Shown here piece after piece: positions 33,715-46,464 of a stretch of DNA of 64,000 nucleotides. The translations under genes and the position numbers were made by a program. The stretch's first letter is position 1. Each line of letters begins with the position of its first letter. Source of the stretch: Melastoma dodecandrum. Its lineage: Eukaryota > Streptophyta > Magnoliopsida > Myrtales > Melastomataceae. The notes under the pieces were generated by a model. The model did no database searches and had not been told where the DNA came from. It saw nothing but the letters and a program-made list of their open reading frames with translations. The stretch lies in contig JARUPY010000440.1 of NCBI GenBank assembly GCA_029817715.1, positions 1-64,000 on the forward strand, given 5' to 3'.

Positions 33715-34260
33715 GTTGCACGACGTGGTGATAGGACCGGCGAGGATGGCATTCCCATGTTGAAAAATCCCTCCACTATTTGATCCTTGGGGTGGTTATA
33801 GTATCATTTGATTTGGGGACATCATCTTGACTGGGCTTGTGATAGTAATTTCTTTGGGGTTGGACTCTTTAGCAAAATTGCAACTTTTATACGTTTCTTC
33901 TGTGGTTGAAGATTTTTATTTTTGGTGACCTGAAGTGGCATTTTTGGTGACATGGCATTCTATAAAGTTGAAATAAAGGACTGCCAGCTCCATTAGAACA
34001 TGTAAAAAAGAAGATATTCCGGGGCTTGCCATGTTTTACAGCTTTTATAATTTGAGATCTGTAGTTGTGATCCCCTGGATGGTTCTATAATGTAGTTTTT
34101 GCTTTATAAATCATCATTTCATTGATATTTTCTCTTAATCCGGGTCTTTTGATGCCTCTTCGTAGGTATAATTGGTTGGCTCAAAAGAACGTCGGGAAAG
34201 GATACTTCTTGTGGGCAATGATTGCATATGGTCCTAGATATGACGTATTTGGAGTTTAGA
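33715..34260 (+). pseudogene. SPPL-like: Signal peptide peptidase-like (SPPL) gene relic, two exons
   Basis: SPPL proteins are intramembrane aspartic proteases with YD and GxGD active-site motifs. After an acceptor-like 'gtag', about 33715-33857 encodes VARRGDRTGEDGIPML, then (shifted by one base near 33,765) IPPLFDPWGGYSII, a stop, and FGDIILTGLVIVIS. This corresponds to the region leading into the GxGD membrane segment, with the Gly codon GGA now TGA. A second exon (34166 onward) encodes RYNWLAQKNVGKGYFLWAMIAYG, matching the next SPPL segment, then decays and stops by 34,260. The remaining exons, including the YD motif and the C-terminal PAL motif, are absent. It lies directly beside the viral insertion. 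Recognition is from memory of the family, without alignment. Confidence 0.7.
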
Positions 34261-35639
34261 CTATTGTCGCTTGAAGAAACTAGACCAAATTGTTGCATGT
34301 TGAACTCTCAAAAATGATACGAGGGGAAGGAGATATAAATGTGTGCTGGTGGGTGGTGCAGGCAGGAATAATTGAAGGCAGGCAGGCAGGCGTAGGGATG
34401 ATGAGGAAGAAGAGAGGTCGTCGGTGGGTGGTGAGCTGGCATTTAAGACCCCCCCGCGTGAACCGAAAGCTTGTAATAAAGTCCCTCCCTCCCTCCGAGA
34501 ACACACACTTGAATTGCCTCTCTAATGGGGGGTCAACGACTAAAGAAAAAACCCCCCATCCTCCTCCTCCACCCACCCATCAACTCTTTCAACATGGTGG
34601 GAATTGGGATGCATCTTCATACTACTATACTACTGACAACAACATCAAAAATTGGGTTGCCCACCCCACCCCCTCCCCCTTCTACACAGTAAAACACAGA
34701 CAAGGCAGTCAGTCAGTCACCCCCTAATTCAAGTTTACAACTGCCCTCCCCAGCTAACATCTCCCTCCTTTACCAAAAAGAATTAAGGAAGGGGGGCTGC
34801 CCATTCATTTAATTTTATTACAACCGGGTCTTCTCTTCTATCTTTTTAACACACCCATGATAGTAATAATAATGTTCCTGTCCCCTCCCCCCATACTTTA
34901 ATTCACTTCCATCCTCAATCAGTCATCGCTAGCTTCCTAAAGGTCTTTGAATTTTCTCTTGCTTTTTTTTAAGGGAGGTTGCATCCAACCCCACCCCACC
35001 CCACCCCACCCCCACATGAAGTGTGCTTCTTCTTACATCCTTGAAGAGAAGAGAAATGCATTACCTACTTATATTTGCGTTGTGTTGGGGGTATACAGGT
35101 GAAGGTTGGCCAGCAATCCTCCCTTACTAACACTGTTTACATTTGCACGCGTCACTCTCTTACTTATTAATCTGTGTAATAAATACTGGGATTAAGGAAT
35201 ATCTATCATAATATGATAATGAACCAACATGGACACAACAAAAACAACAACTACATAAGGCGACATTAAATTCCATGTGACTGCCCAGCCCACTACGATG
35301 ACAATATAATCCCAAAAGCAATTTTTTGAGGATCCCAAAATCAAACAAAAGACTCAATTGAAGCCACAAGAATTGTAGAGACACGTACAAAAATTGGCAC
35401 AAGAAAAAAAGAAGAAGATATTAAGTACCACATCTCTCACACACACATATCTCCCTTCTCCATTTCCTCCTACAACATTTAAAACCCACATAAAACTCCT
35501 ACTCAACCCCTTTCTTCCTCCACTTCCATCTTCCTCCCATCTCTAATCAAACTCTTCTTTACATGCATCCAAAGACACGCCAGCAGTACCTGTAAAGGTT
35601 GTTCTTTTGCGGGTCTCTTAACCAGAGGGCCTACTATCT
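34261..35639. other. Upstream region of the GPAT gene
   Basis: Low-complexity C-rich and CT-rich stretches dominate, including a (CCCCA)n run at about 34,989-35,013 and a C/T-rich leader-like zone from 35,430 to 35,560. No gene is supported; the last 200 bases probably held the GPAT promoter and 5' leader. Confidence 0.4.
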
Positions 35640-36550
35640 ATGGCTCCCCAAGTAGCCATGAAGAAGTCCTTCCCTCCCATCCACGTGTGAGGGCTCGAGC
35701 TATGGCTCCATCGCCGCGGACCTCGATGGTACCCTCCTCATCTCCCGGAGCTCCTTCCCTTACTTCATGCTCGTCGCGGTCGAGGCCGGGAGCTGGCTGC
35801 GAGGCCTTGTCCTTCTCCTCTCGCTTCCTATCATCATTGTCGCCTACTTGTTCGTGTCAGAAGCCATCGGCATACAGATCCTTATTTTCATTTCTTATGC
35901 GGGACTTAAGGTCCGCGACATCGAGCTCGCGTCTCGTGCCGTCTTGACCAGGTACAAAGCCAGAACAACACACTTTGTCACTTTGCTATGTCAACAGTGA
36001 GCGTTTTCTTTTTGTATGGACCTTGAGGTCTCGCGTGTCTGTTTCTGAAGGTTTTATGCAGCGGACGTGAGATCAGAAAGTTACCAAGTGTTCGAACCGA
36101 TGTAAGAGGAGAGTGGTGGTGACCGCCAACCCTACCATCATGGTCGAGCCGTTTGTGAAGGATTTCCTTGGGGGGACAAGGTATTGGGAACAGAAATTGA
36201 GGTGGACCCCAAGACGAAGAGGGCCACCGGATTCGTCAAGGGACCGGGGGTGCTGGTAGGGAAGTGGAAGAAGCTGGCCATCTTGAAGGAATTCGGTGAC
36301 GAGATTCCCGATCTTGGGTGACCGGGAATCCGATCACGACTTCATGTCTGTTTGCAAGGTAAGCTCTGCCACCGTTTAGCACTTTGACTTACAATACATT
36401 TTGGCCGAAGCGAACTAACAATGTTGCTAATGGATGTCTGACAGGAAGGCTACATGGTTCCTCCTAGCAAATTGGCAAAGCCTATACAACTGGAGCGTCT
36501 CAAGAGCAGGATCATATTCCACGATGGACGGCTAGTCCAGAAGCCGTCAC

Positions 36551-36555
36551 CTGTC
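36551..36555 (+). repeat. Target-site duplication, left copy (copia)
   Basis: The five bases ctgtc, part of the GPAT exon, are repeated at 44851-44855 directly outside the two LTRs. Confidence 0.95.
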
Positions 36556-38112
36556 TGTTAGTGTGTGCACGTATGTGCCAAGACACTTTGTAATATATGT
36601 GAATAGTTGTTAATAAAGGCAAGTATTTACTGTTTATTAATTACTTTTCTGCTCGTAATTAACTTTACGGTAAAGTCCCATAGATTGATTATTTGTCAAT
36701 CTAGCATTGTCCTTGATCGGATAGATGTTTAGATGGGACATAAACATCTAGATCAACGCCGAGTATAACTTAGGTCGAGTTAGACCAAGGGATGGATATT
36801 CAAGTTGTACTCGGGGGTGCCTAAGTTTAGGGTACACTGGACACGACCCGTTTATAGAGAATACCACATATTAAGCGTCATTGGTCACTTCTCTTGTTGA
36901 ACGAGTGTAACTGATCTCCTGACTTGAGACCTCCATTTATTCTATGCGTGGAGTTGTTCACTTTGATGCCGTTAAAAGCAGTCTTTAATCGGATTGTGAG
37001 TAATACGGTTATTGGGTGTGCAGCGAAGCGTAGAGAGGATAGTGTTGAGTCAATATAGGATTCATCGCTCTCTTGGATTAGAGAGTTGATATCCTGGCCT
37101 CTTGATTGAGATATTAGTGATTTTAAACACACGGCCGTGGAGGAATGTTTATCATTCAAGTTAATATCTATTATATCTCAGAAATTAAGTAAAATGATTA
37201 ATTCAGTGATGACATAAGATGCACTGAATTAATCAGGATGTCGGTGAGATGAAGAGATTGAATTACACAGTAATCGGTTCAATGTGGTTTTGGTTCATAA
37301 CTAATATTCTATTACGTTGGGTGACTGAAAACTGTTGCTAGACGGTTACCTCAGTCTATGTATGGATATACATTGCCTTCGTATATAGAACCTAGAGGGT
37401 CGCACGCAAAAGCACGTAGACACGGACATTGTTATTTAATTCTAATGGATATTAGAATTATAAATTTCCAGAATTAGAATTTGTTGGACTACAAATTTAT
37501 TCTGAAATATCGGAAGCATAAAATCCTAGTGTTGGATTTAATTTGGTAGAATGTGTCTGATTCAAAGTTATAATAATATAATATTATAATAATATAATAT
37601 TATAATTATTTAATATTAATAACTATTATTATATTATTATAAAGTCATATAACTCTGACGTCATGCTACATTAGTAGCTTTGCTACGTGCGTGTTGATTG
37701 AATTGATTTCAATTAACAATTGCAATTGACGGTACCCTGTGGGTTAAGGAATGTCACATTATAAATTGAAGCTTCGGCTTCCACAGACAGTAAGTAGTTA
37801 GAAGAAAAATTTTCGTCGGAGAATTTATTTTTTCGCAAAAGGCTTCCGAGAAGATTAGAAAAAGCTCAGAGGGCTAGCACTCGAGATTGAGCATGTGGTA
37901 TCCGTCGAACGTGTGCGTGGATACTTCTAGAAGAGTCACGGTTGGGACACTCGAAGACGGTCTAATCCGCAACGTTCGTTATTTTCAAACAACAAGGTAT
38001 GAGTTATTAAACTTATTTACTGTTCGATTTATACGTATCACATAGATCCGGGGTGTGTTTCGGATAGTATTTCATGAAACGAGCTTTCGCTGCGCCCGGT
38101 GGAAACCCTTCA
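36556..38112 (+). repeat. 5' LTR of the copia element, 1,557 bp
   Basis: It begins TGTTAGTGTGTGC and ends AACCCTTCA. It contains an AT-rich palindromic stretch near 37,570-37,650. The first 700 bases are identical to the 3' LTR; differences are concentrated in the last 600. Confidence 0.97.
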
Positions 38113-38113
38113 G

Positions 38114-38125
38114 TGGTATCCGAGC
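38114..38125 (+). other. Primer-binding site of the copia element
   Basis: TGGTATCCGAGC differs by one base from the usual plant initiator tRNA-Met complement (TGGTATCAGAGC) and lies one base after the LTR end. Confidence 0.9.
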
Positions 38126-39316
38126 AATTTTGTGATCGTATCGTATAAATCAAACTAATTTCGAAGTTTTGTGATTTGATAGTTTTCTAGAAATTGTATT
38201 TGCGAAAAACAAGTTTATTGCGTTTGTTTATTCGTAAATCAAACAAGTTGTTTTAATCAGTATAATTATAAGTTTTATAATTATTAACTGATAGTTGAAC
38301 TTTAAGACCGAAAGTCATTTGCTGTGATAAGAGAAATCACAATGTTGGTGTGAAAGCATTGAGTAATTGCATATCATACATAAATTTGGCTATTAATAAT
38401 AACGTGAACCCACTATTTCTTGGTTCACCGATCTTCTACTAAGATTAGTTATTATTTTACACAAATTTAATTTATTGATCAATCATCCACATTAACAACA
38501 AGTTACTGTGGGTTCAAGTTATTGTGAACCAAGTGATAAATACGACCAAAAGTATGATTATTTAAAGAGAAATAAAAGACCCAAAGTATTTGACTCGGTC
38601 AACTAAAGTTGTCCCAGAACTAATACAATTATTAGTGGGTCAATTTCAAAACTAATTCCGCCTAAGTTTTGAATTGTTAATAAAAGGCCGAGAAAGAAAA
38701 ACGTTTGCCTGCAAAGTAAATGGTTTAGCCAAATATCATATAAGGTTTAGAAAATTAAAACCTATTGGGTCATAAGATGGGCTTGAAATTAGAATAAAGC
38801 CCATTAATAATATATTGGTGAGACAATTAATCAAAATCCCCTGAATATTAAGTTAAGTTTTATCTGCCCTCCATCAATGATAATGAAAATAGTCAACGTA
38901 CTTCGTGAGTCGGTACAGCTCAGCTGTGGGCTTGTGTTAGTATAGTTGTAGTTTTTTTTTTCATAATTTATTGATAGGTCGACTTAACTCAGATTAATTG
39001 ATTTGTTAGCTCAGCTAAGGTCAATTGATTTGATGGGCAGAGGGTTTAAGAAAATATTAACCCAAGTTAAGAATACCGATGGTTACATGGATTTGTGACT
39101 GGCGAGTAGTGCCTACTTAACGACTATGGTGTGTAGGTACAGCTCAGTTGTGTGCATACTATAGGATTTGAGTATTCGGTCCCGCTAGGAATTATTACCA
39201 ACTAATTCTCGAGCTTAATAGTGGGGGCTATTAGGTTTGAATAAAATAGTGGGAGTTTATAAAAGTCCTTTATATAACTATTCACAAATAATGATTTAAA
39301 ATTTTATTTGCTGTAG
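38126..39316 (+). other. Untranslated leader of the copia element
   Basis: About 1.2 kb of AT-rich sequence without a significant frame separates the primer-binding site from gag. Confidence 0.7.
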
Positions 39317-42300
39317 ATGTCGACAAACCTTTCGCTGCGAAGTATTTTGGAGAAAGAAAATATCCTCCAAGGACCGAATTACCTGGACTGGTATCGTAAG
39401 CTCAAGATTGTACTGAAACAAGACAGAAAGTTTCATGTACTAGATTTTGAGCCACCAGCAGTGCCAAATGCAGACACTTCAGAAGCAGATCGAATCATCT
39501 ATGACCATTATGTGGAAGATGCCATTGATGTGCAATGTCTCATGTTATCTGCAATGTCTCCAGAGTTGCAGAAGCAGCATGAGAATATGAGCGCTAGGGA
39601 TATTGATATCCATTTGCGCGAGCTCTTCCAAGAAAGTGCACGGACTGAGAGATTTGAAATCTCGAGCGTTTTTCGGAATGAAATTACAGGAAGGGAACCC
39701 TGTCGGGCCTCATGTACTCAAGATGATAGGGTACATAGAAAAGCTCGCAAGTTTGGGTTCCAAGATGGATACTCATTTGGCTGTTGATGCTATTTTGTGT
39801 TCCCTGCCTCCATCGTTTGCTCCGTTCGTGATGAACTTTAATATGAACAACATGGAGAAGAGTCTTGCCGATCTGTTGACCATGCTCAAGACAGCAGAGA
39901 AAGACATGAAACAGAAGACTGTTTCAAATGCAATGTTGGTGAGAAATACCAACAAGAGAATGAGCAAGGGGAAGTTCAACCCCAAGGTCAAGAAATCAAA
40001 GATGTCTGCTTACCCGGGCCAAAAGCCCAAACTGAAGAAAGGCCAACAGATTCCCCAATCTGATGAGAAGGAAGCTATATGCTTTCACTGTGGCAAGAAA
40101 GGCCACTGGAAGAAGAATTGCTACCTCTTTCAAAAGAAAAATACTAGTGGGGCAGATGCTTCAGGTATTTTTATGATTGAATGCAATTTTTCTGTTTCAT
40201 CCTCATGGGTCCTAGATTCAGGATGTAGTTCTCATATCTGTGTGGACCTGCAGGGACTAAGTGAATGCAGACGGTTGTCCAAGGGCGAGATGGACCTACG
40301 AGTGGCTAATGGAGCAAGAGTAGCTGTATTAGCTGTAGGGACTTATAAAATAAGTTTGCCCAGTGGACTTGTTTTGAAACTAGAAAACTGTTGTTATGTT
40401 CCAAGTTTTTCTAAGAACATCATCTCGGTGTCCAGTTTAGACACCAAGGGCTTTGTGTTTAAATTTAAGGACAAGATGTGTTCCTTTTATCTAGATGATG
40501 TTTTCTATGGAAATGGATCATTAAATAATGGTTTGTATGTTTTAAACTTACATGAGCCGGTACATTGCATCGAGAATAAGAAACAGAAATCGTGTGACTC
40601 AAACCCAACTTACCTTTGGCATTGTAGACTTGGTCATATAAACGAGAAGCGCATTGCTAAGTTACTCAATGATGGGTATTTGGATTCATTTGAATTAGAA
40701 TCCATAAATACATGCGAAGCTTGTTTACAAGGAAAGATGACCAAGAAACCTTTTTCCAAGATTGGAGAAAGAGCGAATGAACTACTATAACTCATACATA
40801 GTGATGTGTGTGGACCATTGTCAGTTCAGGCCAGAGGAGCTTATACCTACTTCGTGACTTTTACCGATGATTTTAGCAGATATGGATATATCTATTTAAT
40901 GCGGCAAAAGTCAGAAACTCTTGAAAAGTTTAAGGAGTTTAAGAATGAAGTAGAAAACCAACTTGACAAGAAGATTAAGATCCTTCGAAGTGATCGAGGG
41001 GGCGAGTATCTTAGTCAAGAATTCATTGATTACCTCAAGGAGTGTGGCATAATTTCACAACTCACACCTCCTCGAACGCCAGAATGGAATGGTGTTTCAG
41101 AAAGGAGAAATCGCACACTTATGGATATGGTTAGATCAATGATGAGTCATGCAAGTCTTCCATTATCATTTTGGGGTTATGCCTTAGAAACAGCAGCATA
41201 CATGCTTAACCGAGTTCCAACCAAAGTTGTAGATAAGACACCATATGAGTTGTGGTTTGGGAAGAAACCAAACCTGTCTTATCTCAAAGTGTGGGGTTGC
41301 GATGCTTATGTGAAGAACGATAGTTCTGATAAGCTTGCAGCAAGATCCATCAAGTGTATGTTTGTAGGTTATCCCAAAGAAACAAAGGGATACTATTTTT
41401 ATCTTCCAAGCGAGCACAAAGTTATTGTGGCTCGATATGCTACTTTCTTAGAAAGAGAATTTATTTCTAAAAGAGGTAGTGGGAGTAAAATAAGTCTGGA
41501 AGAAGTTTCAGACACTACAGATGGATTGGAAAATGAACAGTTGGATATGGAAATAGTACCACAAGTACAAGTGACTCCATTACCAGAACCTGTTCAAGAA
41601 ACGCAAGATATACGTAAGTCTACGAGAGCACATCGAGAACCCGAGAGATATGGGTGGATTATAACACAACATGAGGATGTACTACTCGTCGAGAATGACG
41701 AACCGTTGACTTATGAGGAAGCAGTTGCTTCAATAGATTCCGAGAAATGGCTAGATGCCATGAATTCCGAAATGGACTCCATGTATACCAACCAAGTTTG
41801 GGAGTTAGTAGATGCACCAATTGGGGTAAAACCTATTGGATGCAAGTGGGTCTTCAAGAAGAAGATTGACATGGATGGGAATGTTAATACCTATAAAGCA
41901 AGGCTAGTGGCAAAAGGTTTCACTCAACGTCAAGGGATCGACTATGAGGAAACATTTTCGCCAGTTGCAATGCTGAAGTCTATTAGGATTTTACTTGCTA
42001 TTGCGGCTTACAAGGATTACGAGATCTGGCAAATGGATGTTAAAACTGCTTTCTTAAACGGAAGGCTAGAGGAGGAAGTATACATGGTACAACCTCCTGG
42101 TTTTATAATGTCCGAGAATACAGATAAAGTATGTAAGCTGAAGAGATCCATTTATGGATTAAAGCAAGCTTCTCGGAGCTGGAACATAAGATTTGATGAA
42201 GCGGTTAAAGATTTTGGCTTCATCAAGAATCCAGATGAACCTTGCGTTTACAAAAGGGTTAGTGGGAGCAGTATTGTCTTCCTAGTGCTGTATGTTGACG

Positions 42301-43280
42301 ATATACTTCTTGTTGGAAATGATAAGTTCAGCCTAGAATCTACTAAAGATTGGCTGAATAAGTGTTTTGCAATGAAGGATCTTGGGGAAGCAACTTATAT
42401 CTTAGGTATTAGAATATATCGAGATCGACAAAGAAGGCTGCTAGGATTAAGTCAAAGTACATATATTGACAAGGTACTAAAGAGATTCAATATGCAAGAT
42501 TCCAAAAGAGGATTCTTGCTTATGTCACATGGTATACAACACTCCATGGCAATGTGTCCACAGACACTAGAGGAGAGAAAGAGGATGGGTAAGATACCAT
42601 ACGCTTCGGCTATTGGATCCATCATGTATGCCATGATATGTACAAGACCTCATGTATCGTATGCTTTGAGCATGACAAGTAGATATCAGGGTGATCCTGG
42701 AGAGGATCATTGGACAGCAGTCAAAACTATCCTCAAGTATCTAAGAAGAACAAAAGATATGTTCTTGGTCTATGGAGGCGATGAGGAATTGGTTGTCAGA
42801 GGATATACTGACGCCAGTTTCCAGACAGATCGTGACGATCTGAAATCGCAGCTGGGTTACGTATTTTGTCTAAATGGAGCAGCTGTTTGCTGGAAAAGTT
42901 CAAAGCAAGAAACAGTTGCGGATTCTACAGCAGAGTCCGAGTACATAGCAGCTTCAGAAGCGGCAAAAGAAGCTGTTTGGATCAAGAATTTTACGACAGA
43001 ACTTGAAGTGGTTCCTAGTAGTCGTGGTCCAGTTTTGTTATACTGTGACAACAATGCTGCCATAGCACAGGCAAAGGAACCAAGGTCTCACCAGCGATCC
43101 AAGCATGTACTACGGAAATATCACATCCTCAGAGAAATAATTCAGAGGGGTGATGTGTTGGTAAGTAAAGTAGACACTAGCGAGAATATCGCAGATCCAC
43201 TCACTAAGGCCTTACCTCAGCAGAAACATGAGTCCCATGTGAGGGGCCTAGGACTGAGAGTTCATAGTGCTTGGCAATAG
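39317..43280 (+). pseudogene. gag-pol: copia gag-pol polyprotein, one frameshift and one stop
   Basis: The frame opens MSTNLSLRSILEKENILQGP (gag). One base is lost near 39,667, moving the reading to a second frame that continues from 39603 to 40790. That part holds the zinc knuckle CFHCGKKGHWKKNC (about 40,079-40,120) and the protease WVLDSGCSSH (about 40,207). A TAA at 40788-40790 replaces an expected sense codon just before the integrase core. The remaining 824 codons are open: integrase, reverse transcriptase ([29 protein letters not shown] near 42,292) and RNase H ([31 protein letters not shown]). It ends at TAG 43278-43280, 14 bases before the 3' LTR. Confidence 0.93.
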
Positions 43281-43281
43281 T

Positions 43282-43294
43282 GCAAGTGGGAGAT
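43282..43294 (+). other. Polypurine tract of the copia element
   Basis: The purine-rich gcaagtgggagat directly precedes the 3' LTR and would prime plus-strand synthesis. Confidence 0.85.
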
Positions 43295-44850
43295 TGTTAG
43301 TGTGTGCACGTATGTGCCAAGACACTTTGTAATATATGTGAATAGTTGTTAATAAAGGCAAGTATTTACTGTTTATTAATTACTTTTCTGCTCGTAATTA
43401 ACTTTACGGTAAAGTCCCATAGATTGATTATTTGTCAATCTAGCATTGTCCTTGATCGGATAGATGTTTAGATGGGACATAAACATCTAGATCAACGCCG
43501 AGTATAACTTAGGTCGAGTTAGACCAAGGGATGGATATTCAAGTTGTACTCGGGGGTGCCTAAGTTTAGGGTACACTGGACACGACCCGTTTATAGAGAA
43601 TACCACATATTAAGCGTCATTGGTCACTTCTCTTGTTGAACGAGTGTAACTGATCTCCTGACTTGAGACCTCCATTTATTCTATGCGTGGAGTTGTTCAC
43701 TTTGATGCCGTTAAAAGCAGTCTTTAATCGGATTGTGAGTAATACGGTTATTGGGTGTGCAGCGAAGCGTAGAGAGGATAGTGTTGAGTCAATATAGGAT
43801 TCATCGCTCTCTTGGATTAGAGAGTTGATATCCTGGCCTCTTGATTGAGATATTAGTGATTTTAAACACACGGCCGTGGAGGAATGTTTATCATTCAAGT
43901 TAATATCTATTATATCTCAGAAATTAAGTAAAATGATTAATTCAGTGATGACATAAGATGCACTGAATTAATCAGGATGTCGGTGAGATGAAGAGATTGA
44001 ATTACACAGAAATCGGTTCAATGTGGTTTTGGTTCATAACTAATATTCTATTACGTTGGGTGACTGAAAACTGTTGCTAGACGGTTACCTCAGTCTATGT
44101 ATGGATATACATTGCCTTCGTATATAGAACCTAGAGGGTCGCACGCAAAAGCACGTAGACACGGACATTGTTATTTAATTCTAATGGATATTAGAATTAT
44201 AAATTTTCAGAATTAGAATTTATTGGACTACAAATTTATTCTGAAATGTCGGAAGCATAAAATCCTAATGTTGGATTTAATTTGGTAGAGTGTGTCTGAT
44301 TCAAAGTTATAATAATATAATATTATAATAATATAATATTATAATTATTTAATATTAATAACTATTATTATATTATTATAAAGTCATATAACTCTGACGT
44401 CATGCTACATTAGTAGCTTTGCTACGTGCGTGTTGATTGAATTGATTTCAATTAACAATTGCAATTGACGGTACCCTGTGGGTTAAGGAATGTCACATTA
44501 TAAATTGAAGCTTCGGCTTCCACATACAGTAAGTAGTCAGAAGAAAAATTTTCGTCGGAGAATTTATTTTTTCGCAAAAGGCTTCCGAGAGATTAGAAAA
44601 CGCTCATAGGGCTAGCACCCGAGATTGAGCTTGAGGAATCCGTCGAACGTGTGCGTGGATACTTCTAGAGGAGTCACGGTTGGGACTCTCGAAGACGGTC
44701 TAATCCGCAACGTTCGTTGTTTTCAAACAACAAGGTACGTGTTTTTAAACTTATTTACTGTTCGATTTATACGTATCACATAGATCCGGGGTGTGTTTCG
44801 GATAGTATTTCATGAAACGAGCTTTCGCTGCGCCCGGTGGAAACCCTTCA
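43295..44850 (+). repeat. 3' LTR of the copia element, 1,556 bp
   Basis: Matches the 5' LTR with about 20 differences by eye (roughly 1.4 percent), implying a recent insertion. One single-base gap accounts for the length difference. Confidence 0.97.
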
Positions 44851-44855
44851 CTGTC
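44851..44855 (+). repeat. Target-site duplication, right copy (copia)
   Basis: Exact second copy of ctgtc; the GPAT exon continues directly after it (aacgctctcataacc). Confidence 0.95.
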
Positions 44856-45796
44856 AACGCTCTCATAACCTTCCTTTGGCTCCCTTTCGGCTTTGCCCTC
44901 TCTATCTTCCGTGTCTACTTTAATCTCCCTTTGCCCGAGCGGATCGTCCGTTACACCTATGAAATGCTAGGAATCCATCTTGTCATACGTGGGAACCCTC
45001 CGCCTGCGCCCTCTTCTGGTTCCCCTAGGAACCTGTATGTGTGCAACCACAGGACGACATTAGATCCAATCGTGATTGCCATAGTTCTCGGCCGTAAAGT
45101 TTCCTGCGTCACTTATAGCGTGAGCAAACTCTCCAGGTAACTCTCGCCTGGTTTCAATATCCTCATTTCCTGATCCCAAAATTGTGCATTGGCATTTTGC
45201 TGTCTCTGAAATCCTTCCAATGGCTAGGTTCCTGTCTCCAATCCCGGCAATTGCCCTGACACGTGACCGTGCAGCAGACGCGGCGCGTATCACAGAGCTG
45301 CTAGAGAAGGGAGATCTGGTGGTTTGCCCTGAAGGCGACGTGCCGTGAGCAGTTCCTACTGCGGTTCAGTGCCCTGTTCGCCGAGCTGAGCGACAGGGTA
45401 GTGCCGGTGGCAGTGAATTGCAAGCAGGGCATGTTCTATGGGACGACAGTGAGGGGGGTGAAGTTCTGGGATCCCTACTACTTCTTCATGAACCCGAGGC
45501 CGACATACGAAGTCACCTTCCTGGACAGGTAGTTTAGTATTACGATAAGAATGGAGTTTTTCTGGACAAACTTGCATTATACTTGAAAAATGAAATGGGT
45601 GGGTAGGTTGTCGGAGGAGATGACGGTTAAGGCGGGAGGGAAGACGGCGATAGAGGTGGCGAACTACATGCAGAAGGTGCTGGGGGACGTGCTAGGGTTC
45701 GAGAGGACGAGCCTGACGAGGAAGGACAAGTACATGCTGCTGGGTGGGAACGACGGAAAGGTGGAGTCCATGTACAACACCAAGAAAGCTGCCTGA

Positions 45797-46464
45797 TCTT
45801 CCCCCAAAACACGAAAAGTTTCCTTACCTTTTGTCATCGGGCGTCGTCTTCGTTCAATGTTTGGTATTTAAAAAAAAAATAAAAATTGTCTGTAAGGGAC
45901 AAGGAGAAAAGTAATGGTGGGGTGGTTTGGTTTGTGTCTTCTTAGGCTTTTGGGTAGGATTTGTGGAATTATTGTTGGGCCTGATTCGACCCAAGATTGA
46001 GGATGTTATTGTTGAAGGCCCAACCCAATGTCTATCGAACTCGAGTGAAAGCTTTAAAAACCTAAAAAAGATTCTTCAGACACTTTGATGATGGAGGGAG
46101 TACCCCCGGGATTCCTAATCGCAGCAGAAAGAGTGAAGTGGGGTGTGGGGGCAAAAGGAGACAGAAGGACACTGGGAAAGGATGAAATGTCACGTGTCCG
46201 AACCACCACCCCTGCCCTCGTGTGGTGTGGTTGGTTTCTGGAAGTGGGGGAAGCGGGAAAATGAACCCCCCCCTTCTCGTTGTTAGAAGGAGGCCACATG
46301 GATTTTGCAAGAGTTTGAGTACTTTTCTAAGGGAGAGTCCCCTTCGACTCGCCTCGCCTCGTGGTTGATTTCCATAGTCGTCTTTCTTTCTTTTGTTTTT
46401 TTGGGTTTCCGAAGGTTTGGAATCTGGAACTATCCAAAGATAAAAAGGGAAACGAGTATAGAAG
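45797..46464. other. GPAT 3' region and upstream region of the transporter gene
   Basis: An A-run near 45,870 may mark the GPAT polyadenylation area. The last 150 bases are the likely leader of the next gene. A 258-codon minus-strand frame across 46,062-46,838 overlaps the transporter's first exon and has no domain. Confidence 0.4.

Larger units (their letters stand above)
36556..44850 (+). mobile_element. Ty1/copia LTR retrotransposon, 8.3 kb, structurally complete
   Basis: Two nearly identical LTRs (TGTTAG...CTTCA), an exact 5-bp target duplication (ctgtc), a tRNA-Met-type primer-binding site one base after the 5' LTR and a polypurine tract before the 3' LTR define the element. The coding order gag, protease, integrase, reverse transcriptase, RNase H is that of Ty1/copia. 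The coding region has one frameshift and one stop, so this copy is probably not autonomous, though its RNA could still be mobilised in trans. It sits in sense orientation inside an exon of the GPAT gene. Confidence 0.97.
35640..45796 (+). pseudogene. GPAT: sn-2 glycerol-3-phosphate acyltransferase (GPAT4/6/8 type), broken and interrupted
   Basis: Intact relatives make 2-monoacylglycerol for cutin at the ER, using an N-terminal HAD-type phosphatase domain and a C-terminal acyltransferase. Exons: 35640-35951, 36051-36358, 36445-36555 resuming at 44856-45136, 45228-45528 and 45607-45796. The phosphatase motif DLDGT, the membrane segment, [17 protein letters not shown], the acyltransferase NHRTTLDP block and [18 protein letters not shown] are all recognisable. 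Lesions: a missing base near 35,688; an extra base near 36,110; a missing G in the run near 36,171; a 5-base loss near 36,316; a Ty1/copia insertion after 36555; and a 2-base loss near 45,338 inside the conserved EGTTCRE block. It cannot make a full protein. The original frame after each lesion is still clear, so decay is recent. Confidence 0.9.

Noticed and set aside
36878..37159. 93-codon minus-strand frame, identical at 43617-43898
   Set aside because: It is duplicated only because it lies in both LTRs; it is antisense to the element and shows no domain.
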